Below are positions 8,293 to 15,874 of a stretch of DNA of 64,000 nt, piece by piece. The notes beneath the pieces were generated by a model, which saw nothing but the letters and a program-made list of their open reading frames with translations, had not been told where the DNA came from and ran no database searches. Each line of letters begins with the position of its first letter. Position 1 is the stretch's first letter. A program made the position numbers and the translations under genes. This DNA comes from JAWWPY01 sp964412845 (GTDB lineage: Bacteria; Actinomycetota; Actinomycetes; Streptosporangiales; Streptosporangiaceae): contig CAYPQM010000001.1 in the NCBI GenBank assembly GCA_964412845.1, positions 1 through 64,000 on the forward strand, given 5' to 3'.

Positions 8293-8493
8293 TCACTCGA
8301 TGTCCTTGAGAACCTTCTCAATGGAAGTCAGCCGGTCGTTTATCCGCACGAGTTCCGCGTGCACCGGGCCACTGCCACTGCCACCCCTCCTGATAGCCCT
8401 GATGATGAGCACAACCGGGGTGAGCAATATCGCTACCACGATAATCACGACAATGCCAAGGACGATCACATGCGACGCGCTCAGGCCGGACAT
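8293..8493 (-). CDS. Small single-pass membrane protein
   Basis: 66-residue protein: one long hydrophobic helix (HVIVLGIVVIIVVAILL then VVLIIRAIRR) followed by a Gly/Ser hinge and an amphipathic C-terminal helix (ELVRINDRLTSIEKVLKDIE) that may form a coiled coil. The ATG at 8493 has AGGA 7 nt upstream; a GTG one codon earlier is possible. It follows the ArsR-type gene by about 35 bp in the same direction and is probably its target. Function unknown. Confidence 0.7.
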   Translation of the reverse strand: MSGLSASHVIVLGIVVIIVVAILLTPVVLIIRAIRRGGSGSGPVHAELVRINDRLTSIEKVLKDIE

Positions 8494-8529
8494 CACGCTT
8501 TCCTTTCTCTGGTGGCGGGCACGCGAGGA

Positions 8530-8832
8530 TTACTCAAGGGACTCGGCAATCTTCTCGGGTGTCAGCCGGATATCGAATCGCAGCAACTCGAAGTGACGGA
8601 GGGACTTCCCGTCGGCCGAGAACCGCAGGCTGCTGGTCACCAGGCCGGCGTCCTGCAGCCGCGCCAGGTGCACGTGCAGCACAGGCCGGCTCACTTCCAG
8701 GTCGCGGGCCAGCTGGCTCACGTGCGTGCCCTGGACCAGCAGCGTCGCCACGATGCGCCGCCGGGTGGGGTGATCCAGTGCCGCGATCACGTCAGCCAGC
8801 CGGCTCCCGGTGACCGCGTCGTCGGAGACCAC
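8530..8832 (-). CDS. ArsR-type winged-helix regulator
   Basis: 100-residue winged-helix protein. HPTRRRIVATLLVQGTHVSQ, then LARDLEVSRPVLHVHLARLQDAGLV is a clear ArsR/SmtB HTH with wing SSLRFSADGKSLRHFEL. No metal-binding Cys pair is seen, so the signal is probably not a thiol-bound metal. GTG start at 8832. It leads a two-gene unit with the small membrane protein and has a direct-repeat pair in its promoter. Confidence 0.85.
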   Translation of the reverse strand: MVSDDAVTGSRLADVIAALDHPTRRRIVATLLVQGTHVSQLARDLEVSRPVLHVHLARLQDAGLVTSSLRFSADGKSLRHFELLRFDIRLTPEKIAESLE

Positions 8833-8856
8833 TGCCCTGCCTCAGGTCCGAAGGTA

Positions 8857-8886
8857 GCTACATATGTCTCGTCAAGGCTACATGTG
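8857..8886. promoter_or_regulatory. Direct repeat pair upstream of ArsR-type gene
   Basis: GCTACATATG (8857-8866) and GCTACATGTG (8877-8886) differ at one base and start exactly 20 bp apart, about two helical turns. On the minus strand a TTGACG lies between them at 8870-8875. This looks like an operator/promoter for the ArsR-type gene. Confidence 0.5.
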
Positions 8887-8995
8887 AAGCCTAGGCATAT
8901 CAAGAGGCACGTTCTGGCGCACTGGAGCGTGCCCAGGGCCGACCTGATGGCTGGCCCAGAACGGGCCTGGTGGCGGCCCAGGACCGGCCTGGTGG

Positions 8996-9745
8996 TTAGC
9001 GGAACTCGGCGAGCGGGTTGGTCACGACCGCACGCCACCGGTCCCGGTGGCCGTCCGCGTGCAGCCGGTAGTACACCGTCTGGCGCAGCGCTGCGCCGGC
9101 GGGCCCGTCATGGCCACCGATGTTGTGGGCCAGCAGGTAGTGCGCGAACAGGACGCTCCCCGCAGGCCCGACTGCTTGCACCGGCTCGCCGAGTTCGATC
9201 TCCGGATACGGCCCGATGGTGCTCTGCCCGATCCGGCTGAGCTCGTCAGCACCACGTTCGGCCAGGTAGGACCCGAACCGCAGGTGCGTGCCGGGCCACA
9301 CCCACAAGTTCCCCCGATGCAGTTCAAGCTGATCGGACAGCCACACCCCCGCCAGCATCGAGAACGTCCCGGGCCGCTCGTCCGGGGCGAGCGGCGTCAG
9401 CCCGTCAACATGCGGTCCGCCTGGCCGGTGCGGCCACGGCGGGATGGTGGTGGCCAGCTGGGCGAAGTCAGGCTCCTGCACGCCAAGATCCGCGCGCAGC
9501 AGCCCAGCCGCCAGCCGTCCGATCCCGGCGTCCCGGTAAAGATCCAGCAGCCAGTGGCCCGCCGCGCCGAACTTGGGCCACAGGGCGTACTGCCCGACCT
9601 GGCCCGGCTCGGGAGGCTCGGCCGCCAGCATCGCCGCGGCCTGCTCCCGGCCCAGTGCGATCTGCTCCTCAGTCAGCACCCCGGGGATTACCACGTAACC
9701 CTGTTCCCGGAAGGTCGCCGATGCCTCCTGCGTGATCACTGCCAT
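8996..9745 (-). CDS. Phytanoyl-CoA dioxygenase (PhyH) family protein
   Basis: 249-residue 2OG-Fe(II) oxygenase-like protein. FREQGYVVIPGVLTEEQI is the typical PhyH N-terminus; iron ligands H112-x-D114 appear in GPHVDG, and a distal His is available in FAHYLLAHNIGGH. Start at ATG 9745; the frame continues upstream to a TTG at 9781 but only adds an atypical lead. The family hydroxylates lipids, amino acids or natural products; the substrate here is unknown. Monocistronic by spacing (109 bp upstream of the ArsR promoter side, about 85 bp to the next gene). Confidence 0.85.
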   Translation of the reverse strand: MAVITQEASATFREQGYVVIPGVLTEEQIALGREQAAAMLAAEPPEPGQVGQYALWPKFGAAGHWLLDLYRDAGIGRLAAGLLRADLGVQEPDFAQLATTIPPWPHRPGGPHVDGLTPLAPDERPGTFSMLAGVWLSDQLELHRGNLWVWPGTHLRFGSYLAERGADELSRIGQSTIGPYPEIELGEPVQAVGPAGSVLFAHYLLAHNIGGHDGPAGAALRQTVYYRLHADGHRDRWRAVVTNPLAEFR

Positions 9746-9830
9746 GCCAGTCACCCCAGCAGCACACCGGATAACCCGCAAGCGAATTTCCGGCCGGTCC
9801 CGGACATCCGCCCAGGCGCACGACCAGGCC

Positions 9831-11018
9831 TCAGCTGATCGTGCCCCCGGTCACCACCGGGTGGCCACTGCTGTGGAAGAAAATGCCCGGATAGCCGGCG
9901 GTCTGGAAGCCCTCGCTGGGGTTGTCCCGCAGCGTGCAGTTCTGCAGGCGCAGCGTGCCGGTGGAGTCGTTGCTGACGAAGAAGATGGCTCCGCCGCCCT
10001 CACGGGCGGTGTTGTCCTCGATCACGGTGCCGTCGACCGTCATGGTGTACAGGTCGCCGTCGGTGTAGATGGCCGCGCCGCTGCCGCCGCCAGGAGTGCC
10101 GGAACTGGCCGGGTTGGCGCCCCAGCCGATGGCCTTGTTCCCGGTCATGACGCTGTTGAGGATCACCCAGGACACGCCGATGCTGCTGAGCGCGCCGCCG
10201 TTGGAACAGACACCGCCCCGGAACGTGCTGCCCACGACGTAGACCGGCAGGTTGCCGTACTGGCTCAGCGCCCGGATCGCGGCGCCGCCGAGGTCAGGGC
10301 CGGCTGGATCGCAGCGGTTGTCCACGAACGAGGAGTTGATGACCTTGAGCTGGCCACCGCGGTCGAAGATGGCGCCACCACCTCCCCCGTCGTAGGTCCG
10401 GCCGGTGGAGTTGCCGCCGGTGAAAGTCAGGTTCTGCACGGTGAGCCGCGGCTCAGCCTGGTCCTGGCAGTGCGACGTGGTCCACTGCTGGCTGGGATCG
10501 CAGGTGTCCATGTACAGGATCCGGCGCACGCCCCCGCCGCTCAGCGTCACCCGGCCGCCGCCATCAAGGACCACGTCCGCGCTGGTGTTCACGACCTTGG
10601 CCGTCGCCTGCATGGTGATGGTCACCGGGGACGGGCCGCAGGAGAAGGTGATGATGCCCCCGGCCGCGACGGCGGCGACCACGGCCGCCGAGGTGCAACT
10701 CGCTGGCGTGCCGTTGCCGATCACATGCGTCGGGTGCGAGGTGTCGACCGGCTGGGCGGCGGCGGGCACCGAGGCGTCGCCCAATGGGTTACCGGGACTG
10801 GGCGCGGGCGATGGTGCCGGATGAGTCGCGGCTGGGGTTGGCGACGCGGCCGGCCGAGCGCTCCGGGTGGCTGACTGAGCGGGCCGGGCGCGGTGGGCCG
10901 GGTGGGTCGCACCGGCCGAATTCGCGGTGCCTGGGCCGGCCCCGCAGGCCGCCAGAGCCAGCGCCGACGCCGACGCCAAGGCGATCAGCGATATCCCGAA
11001 ACCGCCCATCGCTCGCAT
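9831..11018 (-). CDS. Secreted lipoprotein with parallel beta-helix
   Basis: 395 residues. N-terminal signal with lipobox LALAAC (Cys about residue 25), then an Ala/Pro/Thr/Ser-rich linker to about residue 95, then a right-handed parallel beta-helix. The helix shows repeated coils such as LTVQNLTFTGGNST, KVINSSFVDN, VYVVGSTFRGG, VILNSVMTGN and LRLQNCTLRDN, and AVVAAVAAGGIITFSCGPSP, the start seen in many Pmp/pectate-lyase-like proteins. No catalytic triad is recognisable. Likely a cell-surface adhesin or polysaccharide-binding protein. Confidence 0.85.
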   Translation of the reverse strand: MRAMGGFGISLIALASASALALAACGAGPGTANSAGATHPAHRARPAQSATRSARPAASPTPAATHPAPSPAPSPGNPLGDASVPAAAQPVDTSHPTHVIGNGTPASCTSAAVVAAVAAGGIITFSCGPSPVTITMQATAKVVNTSADVVLDGGGRVTLSGGGVRRILYMDTCDPSQQWTTSHCQDQAEPRLTVQNLTFTGGNSTGRTYDGGGGGAIFDRGGQLKVINSSFVDNRCDPAGPDLGGAAIRALSQYGNLPVYVVGSTFRGGVCSNGGALSSIGVSWVILNSVMTGNKAIGWGANPASSGTPGGGSGAAIYTDGDLYTMTVDGTVIEDNTAREGGGAIFFVSNDSTGTLRLQNCTLRDNPSEGFQTAGYPGIFFHSSGHPVVTGGTIS

Positions 11019-11147
11019 GGCGCCCCATGCTAGTGGTCACCGGCCTGACCAGGCGTGCTGCCTCGGGTTCACGAGGCATGGACCACGCACCAGCGGGACC
11101 GGCAGCAGCAGGCTCAGCCGTCGAACGCCCAGGCCTGGAATCCCCGG

Positions 11148-11675
11148 TTAAATCAGGTCCCCGGGACGCAGCCGGAATACCTGCAGCCGCAGGTCGTGGT
11201 ATTTCTCCGTCTCGCCGACCCACTCCATGCCCATCCGGCGCACCATCGCCGCGGCGCGCGTGTTGGCCGGCCGGACGACCGCGATGACCTGCTCGATGCC
11301 TTGCTCGAAGGCCCAGCGGGCCAGCGCGAGCCCGGTCTCGGTGCCGTAACCGTGACCCCACGCGTCCGGGTGCAGCTGCCAGCCGACCTCGAACTCCTCG
11401 TCCGGCGGCAGCGGCAGCAGGGTCGCCCCGCCGATCACACGCTTCTCCTCGCGAAGCTCGATCGCCCAGCGGCCGGCCGGGGCCATCATCCGCGCGTCCT
11501 CGGCCACCCACTGCTGCAGGACCAGCCGCATCGCCGCCGGATCGGGCACCTGGTCCATGGCCGGAGCCAGCCACCGCGCGACCTCGCCCGCACCGTAGGC
11601 GCCCAGGGCCGGCCCGGCGTCGTCGACGTGCCACGGGCGCAGGGCGAGCCGGTCGGTGAGCAACCTTTGGGCCAT
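11148..11675 (-). CDS. GNAT acetyltransferase (RimJ/RimL type)
   Basis: About 175 residues. LLTDRLALRPW opening, then WAIELREEKRVIGGATLLPL, EVGWQLHPDAWGHGYGTE (acetyl-CoA pyrophosphate loop region) and NTRAAAMVRRMGMEWVGE are classic GNAT motifs C, A and B. ATG 11675 chosen by family N-terminus; ATG 11699 is possible. Lies in tandem with a second GNAT gene on the same strand with 78-102 bp between; acceptor unknown. Confidence 0.87.
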   Translation of the reverse strand: MAQRLLTDRLALRPWHVDDAGPALGAYGAGEVARWLAPAMDQVPDPAAMRLVLQQWVAEDARMMAPAGRWAIELREEKRVIGGATLLPLPPDEEFEVGWQLHPDAWGHGYGTETGLALARWAFEQGIEQVIAVVRPANTRAAAMVRRMGMEWVGETEKYHDLRLQVFRLRPGDLI

Positions 11676-11777
11676 GGGCACACGATAACCGGGATGCATG
11701 GCGGCATCCGCACGCGGCAGCTCAGGCCGGCCTGGCCGCCCGGCTGGCCGCTCGTACTCGGACCGGGCTCCCTGACC

Positions 11778-12326
11778 TCACTGTCCCGGCCGCGGCAGCC
11801 GGTAGACGATATGGGCGCGCAGCGGGTGGCCGACGGCAAGCTTCGGATGATCAAAGTGCGCGTACGGCGTCATCCCCAGCCGCTGCATGACCGCCTGCGA
11901 CGGCAGGTTGAGGACGGCCGTCATCGACCAGATCTCGGCCAGACCGACCCCCTCGAATCCCACGCCGACAGCAGCGGCGGCGGCTTCGGTGGCATAGCCG
12001 TGATGCCACGCGCGGCGCGCCAGCCGCCAGCCCACCTCCATGCCACCTGCTCCCGGGACCCCGTCGGGCATCGGCTGCAGGCCGGTGAACCCGATGAACT
12101 CTCCCGTGCCGGCTACCTCCAGGGCCCACCACCCGAACCCCTGCGTGTCAAAGAGGCCCTCGATGCGGTCAACGCTCGCGTCGCTGGCCGCCCGGTCCAT
12201 GGTGGCTGGGAAGTACCGCATCACCTCTGGATCCGCGTTCATCGCCGCATACGGATCGCGGTCCTCATCGCGCCAGCGCCGCATCACCAGGCGGGCGGTA
12301 TGCAGGCGGTCGAATCGAAGTGCCAT
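11778..12326 (-). CDS. GNAT acetyltransferase
   Basis: About 182 residues, paralogous in layout to the neighbouring GNAT: LHTARLVMRRWRDEDRDPY, ALEVAGTGEFIGFTGL, MEVGWRLARRAWHHGYATEAA and SQAVMQRLGMTP. ATG 12326 selected because the open frame upstream encodes nothing family-like. A divergent HEAT-repeat gene begins 107 bp away, sharing the upstream region. Confidence 0.87.
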   Translation of the reverse strand: MALRFDRLHTARLVMRRWRDEDRDPYAAMNADPEVMRYFPATMDRAASDASVDRIEGLFDTQGFGWWALEVAGTGEFIGFTGLQPMPDGVPGAGGMEVGWRLARRAWHHGYATEAAAAAVGVGFEGVGLAEIWSMTAVLNLPSQAVMQRLGMTPYAHFDHPKLAVGHPLRAHIVYRLPRPGQ

Positions 12327-12433
12327 CCTGGCAGCGTAACTACTGGCTCCCAGGGATGAGCTCACCAGTGACCCTGTCCCGGCAGGTCGCCAAGCAGGCA
12401 CAGCGCGGCGCTGGCGGCCGTCACACTGTTGGT

Positions 12434-12877
12434 ATGGCATCGCGTTCACTGTGGGGGCAAACGCCACGGGAAAGCATCGAGCACGAATGCGGCCGCCGCG
12501 GATCGGCCGCAGTGGTGGCGGGGTGCGTGGAACTGCTCGGTCACGGCGAGGCAGACGATGCGCTCATCATCGCGCTTGGTGGCCCGGCGGCACGTTCCGT
12601 GCTGGACAGCGGCCCAGCACCGGTCCACCAGTATTGGCTGCGGGTATGGGCAGCGAGGGCGTTGCTTTACGCCTGGGACGACCGTGCCTCTGGCGCAGTG
12701 CTGGCTGCCCTGGCGGATGAGTCCTGGCGGGTCAGGGAGATGGCGGCCAAGGTGGTGGCGCGGCACCGGCTCGGTGCGGCGCTCAGCGCCGTCGCCGGGT
12801 TGCGGAACGATCCCGTTCCGCGGGTCCGGGCGGCCGCCGCGCGGGCAACTGCCGTGCTCACCGCGAACCGGGCTTGA
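12434..12877 (+). CDS. HEAT-repeat (PBS-lyase-like) protein
   Basis: 147-residue helical protein. The C-terminal half has two clear HEAT-type repeats: AALADESWRVREMAAKVVARHRL and AGLRNDPVPRVRAAAARATAVL, with Arg/Ala-rich helix B. The N-terminal portion (SAAVVAGCVELLGHGEADDAL, WLRVWAARALLYAWDD) is probably a further pair of helices. Likely a protein-protein adaptor. ATG 12434 chosen over upstream in-frame starts, which read into the divergent GNAT promoter. Confidence 0.75.
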   Translation: MASRSLWGQTPRESIEHECGRRGSAAVVAGCVELLGHGEADDALIIALGGPAARSVLDSGPAPVHQYWLRVWAARALLYAWDDRASGAVLAALADESWRVREMAAKVVARHRLGAALSAVAGLRNDPVPRVRAAAARATAVLTANRA

Positions 12878-12998
12878 CCACTGTGACCAGCCGACAGCCG
12901 GTCTGCCGCTGAGCTCGCCCGGGTTCGCCGTCCGGGCCCCGCCGGTCATCGGGCCGGTGCGGCACGAGGCTACTTCGCGGGGGCCTTGTCCAGTCCCG

Positions 12999-13724
12999 TC
13001 ACCGGCTCGCTGACCTGGCCCGCATGATCGGCGGGCTGAGCAGGGCCGCCGGGCCCCGCCGGTAGAGCTGGGCCGGCCGGCCCCGGTCGCCGGCGGTGGA
13101 CGCTCCGGTCGGTGTCACGAACCCCGGTGTGCTGGTCACCTTGCGGTGGAAGTTCCGCGGGTCCAGCGGCGCGCCCCAGACGATCTCGTACACCCGGCGC
13201 AGGTCGGCGACGGTGAACTCGGCCGGGCAGAACGCGGTCGCCAGCGGCGTGTACTCCAGCTTCGCCCTGGCCCGCTCGACACCATCGCGGAGAATGTCCC
13301 CGTGGTCGAAGGCCAGCGACTCCGGCTCGGCCGGCGTGTCATCCGCCGCGGCCCAGCAAGCCGCCGCGGCGTCCGAGCCGGCCACCGGCGCGGGCAAGCC
13401 GGGCAGCAGCGCGAGGTAGGCGACGGTGATGACCCGCATCCGCGGGTCCCGGCCCGGTTCGCCGTAGCTGGCCAGTTGCTCCAGGTGGCCGGCGGCCTCG
13501 GTGAGCCCGGTTTCTTCGGCCAGCTCACGGCGGGCCGCTTGCGGCAGGTTCTCACCCGGGCGGACGAAACCGCCCGGCAGCGCCCACCGGCCCTCGAACG
13601 GCGCGGCCCCGCGCCGGACCAGCAGGACGGACAGCCGGCCATCGCGGATGGTGAGCAGCACCAGGTCCACGGTCACCGCCACCGACGGGTACGCCTGCGG
13701 ATCATAGCCAGCCACGCTGATCAC
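12999..13724 (-). CDS. Nudix-HTH regulator, NrtR-like
   Basis: 241 residues. N-terminal Nudix domain with an intact box (G52-x5-E58-x7-R66-E67-x-x-E70-E71-x-G73), preceded by VAVTVDLVLLTIRDG; then a C-terminal winged helix containing FTVADLRRVYEIVWGAPLDPRNFHRKV, the signature of NrtR-type Nudix-related regulators. Such proteins bind ADP-ribose or related NAD metabolites and repress NAD genes; many lost the catalytic box, but here it is complete, so hydrolysis is possible. GTG start at 13724 with a weak ribosome site. Divergent from an SPFH/NAD-kinase-like operon across 75 bp that contains a perfect 33-bp palindrome, strongly implying that it controls that operon. Confidence 0.88.
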   Translation of the reverse strand: MISVAGYDPQAYPSVAVTVDLVLLTIRDGRLSVLLVRRGAAPFEGRWALPGGFVRPGENLPQAARRELAEETGLTEAAGHLEQLASYGEPGRDPRMRVITVAYLALLPGLPAPVAGSDAAAACWAAADDTPAEPESLAFDHGDILRDGVERARAKLEYTPLATAFCPAEFTVADLRRVYEIVWGAPLDPRNFHRKVTSTPGFVTPTGASTAGDRGRPAQLYRRGPAALLSPPIMRARSASR

Positions 13725-13744
13725 GCTAGCCCATAATCGTCCAC

Positions 13745-13773
13745 TTGACGAGAATCACGTCCCTCCTTTATCG
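13745..13773 (+). promoter_or_regulatory. Candidate promoter of the SPFH-NADK operon
   Basis: TTGACG (13745-13750), 17-nt spacer, TTATCG (13768-13773). The -10 lies inside the left arm of the 33-bp palindrome, so a protein bound there would block RNA polymerase. Confidence 0.5.
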
Positions 13774-13794
13774 TCGGATCGACGATAAAGGAGG
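13762..13794. promoter_or_regulatory. 33-bp perfect palindrome, probable NrtR-like operator
   Basis: Left arm CCTCCTTTATCGTCG (13762-13776), centre GAT, right arm CGACGATAAAGGAGG (13780-13794): 15 of 15 bases complementary. The inner TTTATCGTC/GACGATAAA resembles the general form of NrtR boxes. The right arm also contains the AAAGGAGG ribosome site of the SPFH gene (ATG at 13800), so in RNA the same symmetry could hide that site in a hairpin. Confidence 0.75.
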
Positions 13795-13799
13795 CCCCG

Positions 13800-14888
13800 A
13801 TGGCCGATATCACCCGAGCCCTGGTGCTGCGTCATCTGCGCGGCACCCCCACCACCCATGTCCGGCACCTGCGCCGCGGAAAGGTCGTGCACGATGGCAC
13901 CGGGCTGTCGTTCTGGTTCCGTCCGCTGACCGCCGTGCTGTCCGAGATGCCGGTCGATGACCGCGAGCTGCCGCTGATGTTCCACGCCCGCACCAGCGAT
14001 TTCCAGGACGTGACCGTGCAGGCATCGGTGACCTACCGGATCGCTGATCCGGCGCTGACCGCCAGCCGGGTGGACTTCTCCATCAGCCCGGTCACCGGGC
14101 GCTGGTCCGCCGCGCCGCTGGAGCAGATCGGCGGCCTGCTGACCGAGACCGCCCAGCAGCATTCCCTCGCGTTGCTGGCCAGGATGTCCCTGGCGGACGC
14201 ACTGAGTTCGGGGGCGCTGGCCGTCCGCGAGCAGGTCGCCGACGGGCTGGCCGCGGACCGGCGGCTGACCGACACCGGGATCGACGTCATCGCGGTGCGG
14301 GTGGTGGCGATACGCCCCGAGCCGGAGATGGAGAAAGCCCTGCAGACCCCGGCCCGCGAACTGGTCCAGCAGGACGCCGACCGGGCCACCTACGAGCGCC
14401 GCGCCCTGGCCGTCGAGCGGGAACGGGCGATCAGCGAGAACGAGATGCAGAGCAAGATCGAGCTGGCCCGGCGCGAGGAGCAACTGGTCATCCAGCGTGG
14501 CGCCAACGCCCGCCGCCAGGCGGAGGAAGCGGCCGCGGCGAACCGGACAGAGACCGAGGCGCAGGCGTCCCGCACGCAGCGGCTGGGTGATGCCCGCGCG
14601 CACGCCGCCCGGGTGCTCGGCGAGGCCACGGCGGCCACCGAGGCAGCCCGCGTCAACGCCTACCGGGACTTGCCGGAGGCCACCCTGCTCGGCCTCGCCG
14701 TCAAGGAACTGGCCGTCAGCCTGCCACAGATCGGCACTCTCGTGCTCACCCCCGACCTGCTCACCCCGCTGCTCACCCGGTTCGCCACCGGAACCGGCCG
14801 CCAGGAGAACGCCGGCGGCGGGGCAGCATCCAGCACGGGGCAGGCCAGCCCGGGCGGCCCCGCTGACCTCCCCGGGCCGCCTTCATGA
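13800..14888 (+). CDS. SPFH/band-7 domain protein
   Basis: 362 residues. Residues about 20-190 form an SPFH (stomatin/prohibitin/flotillin) domain: LTAVLSEMPVDDRELPLMF, FQDVTVQASVTYRIADPALTA, DGLAADRRLTDTGIDVIAVRVVAIRP. A charged coiled-coil follows (about 195-280, rich in Glu/Arg/Ala) and then a Gly/Pro-rich tail. There is no N-terminal transmembrane anchor, so membrane contact would be peripheral or through partners. Strong AAAGGAGG 5 nt before the ATG. The stop overlaps the start of the NAD-kinase-like gene (ATGA), and the promoter contains the NrtR-like palindrome. SPFH proteins oligomerise into rings on membranes. Confidence 0.87.
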   Translation: MADITRALVLRHLRGTPTTHVRHLRRGKVVHDGTGLSFWFRPLTAVLSEMPVDDRELPLMFHARTSDFQDVTVQASVTYRIADPALTASRVDFSISPVTGRWSAAPLEQIGGLLTETAQQHSLALLARMSLADALSSGALAVREQVADGLAADRRLTDTGIDVIAVRVVAIRPEPEMEKALQTPARELVQQDADRATYERRALAVERERAISENEMQSKIELARREEQLVIQRGANARRQAEEAAAANRTETEAQASRTQRLGDARAHAARVLGEATAATEAARVNAYRDLPEATLLGLAVKELAVSLPQIGTLVLTPDLLTPLLTRFATGTGRQENAGGGAASSTGQASPGGPADLPGPPS

Positions 14889-15784
14889 CCCTGGCGCCCC
14901 GCGCGGTCCTGGTGCACCGGCACACCGAACTGGACGAACTGCTCGCCCGGCACGGCACGCGCGGGCAAGCCACGTTCTACCTCTCCACCAGGGGCCGCGA
15001 CCTCACCGCGGTCGACGCCCGGCACGCCGCCCAGCGCAGCGCACTAACGGCGGTCAGCGCCGCCATACCGCTGGGCTGGCGGCGCGGCTCAGTCGAGCGG
15101 GCCGACCTCAGCCGGTTCCTGTTCGCCCCCGACGACATCATCATCGTGGTCGGCCAGGACGGGCTGGTGGCCAACCTGGCCAAGTACCTCGACGGGCAGC
15201 CGGTGATCGGCATCAACCCCGACCCGGCCCGCAACCCCGGCGTGCTGGTCCCGCACCCGCCGGCCGCGGCCGGCCCGCTGCTCGCCCTGGCCGCCAGCAC
15301 ATCGGCCGGGCCGCATATCGAGGCCCGCACGATGGTCGAGGCCGTCAGCGACGATGGGCAGCGTGTGCTCGGGCTCAACGAGATCTTCCTCGGCCACGCC
15401 AGCCACCAGACCGCCCGCTACACACTCCGCCCGCCCGGCGGCAGGCGGGAACGGCAGGGCTCGTCCGGCATCCTGGTCGGGACCGGCACCGGCGCCACCG
15501 GATGGTGCCGCTCGGCCTGGCTGGAACGCCACAGCGCGCTGGCGCTGCCGCGGCCCACCGATCCGGTGCTGTGCTGGTTCGTCCGGGAAGCCTGGCCGTC
15601 GCCGGCCACCGCGACCAGCCTCACCGAGGGCCTGCTCACCGCCGCCGCAGAGCTTACGATCATCAGCGAGTCCGAGGGACTGGTCGCCTTCGGTGACGGA
15701 ATTGAGACGGATGCGCTGATACTCAGCTGGGGCCAGCAAATCACCGTCCATACTGCCAAACGGAAACTCCGGCTCCTCCACTAG
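14885..15784 (+). CDS. NAD kinase-like protein
   Basis: 299 residues. The N-terminal half reads like an NAD kinase nucleotide domain: FAPDDIIIVVGQDGLVANLAKYL with GQDG at 90-93 in place of GGDG, then QPVIGINPDP. N165-E166 (LGLNEIFLG) matches the conserved NE pair, and G199-TGTGATG-W207 matches the region usually reading STPTGSTAY. It therefore probably binds NAD(H) and may phosphorylate it, although the first Gly of the GGDG loop is followed by Gln. Coupled by ATGA overlap to the SPFH gene and under the NrtR-like operator. Confidence 0.8.
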   Translation: MTLAPRAVLVHRHTELDELLARHGTRGQATFYLSTRGRDLTAVDARHAAQRSALTAVSAAIPLGWRRGSVERADLSRFLFAPDDIIIVVGQDGLVANLAKYLDGQPVIGINPDPARNPGVLVPHPPAAAGPLLALAASTSAGPHIEARTMVEAVSDDGQRVLGLNEIFLGHASHQTARYTLRPPGGRRERQGSSGILVGTGTGATGWCRSAWLERHSALALPRPTDPVLCWFVREAWPSPATATSLTEGLLTAAAELTIISESEGLVAFGDGIETDALILSWGQQITVHTAKRKLRLLH

Positions 15785-15787
15785 GCC

Positions 15788-15816
15788 GCTGGCAGGTCGC
15801 GGCACGACCCGCCAGC
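15788..15816 (+). terminator. Hairpin terminator after NADK-like gene
   Basis: GCTGGCAGGTCG (15788-15799) and CGACCCGCCAGC (15805-15816) form a 12-bp stem with one A-C mismatch and a 5-nt loop, 4 nt after the stop codon. Confidence 0.6.
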
Positions 15817-15874
15817 CGGCCGGATGGGGCGAAGGTACCCGCGCCGCCCTCACCCACTCTGAAGGATTCCCATC

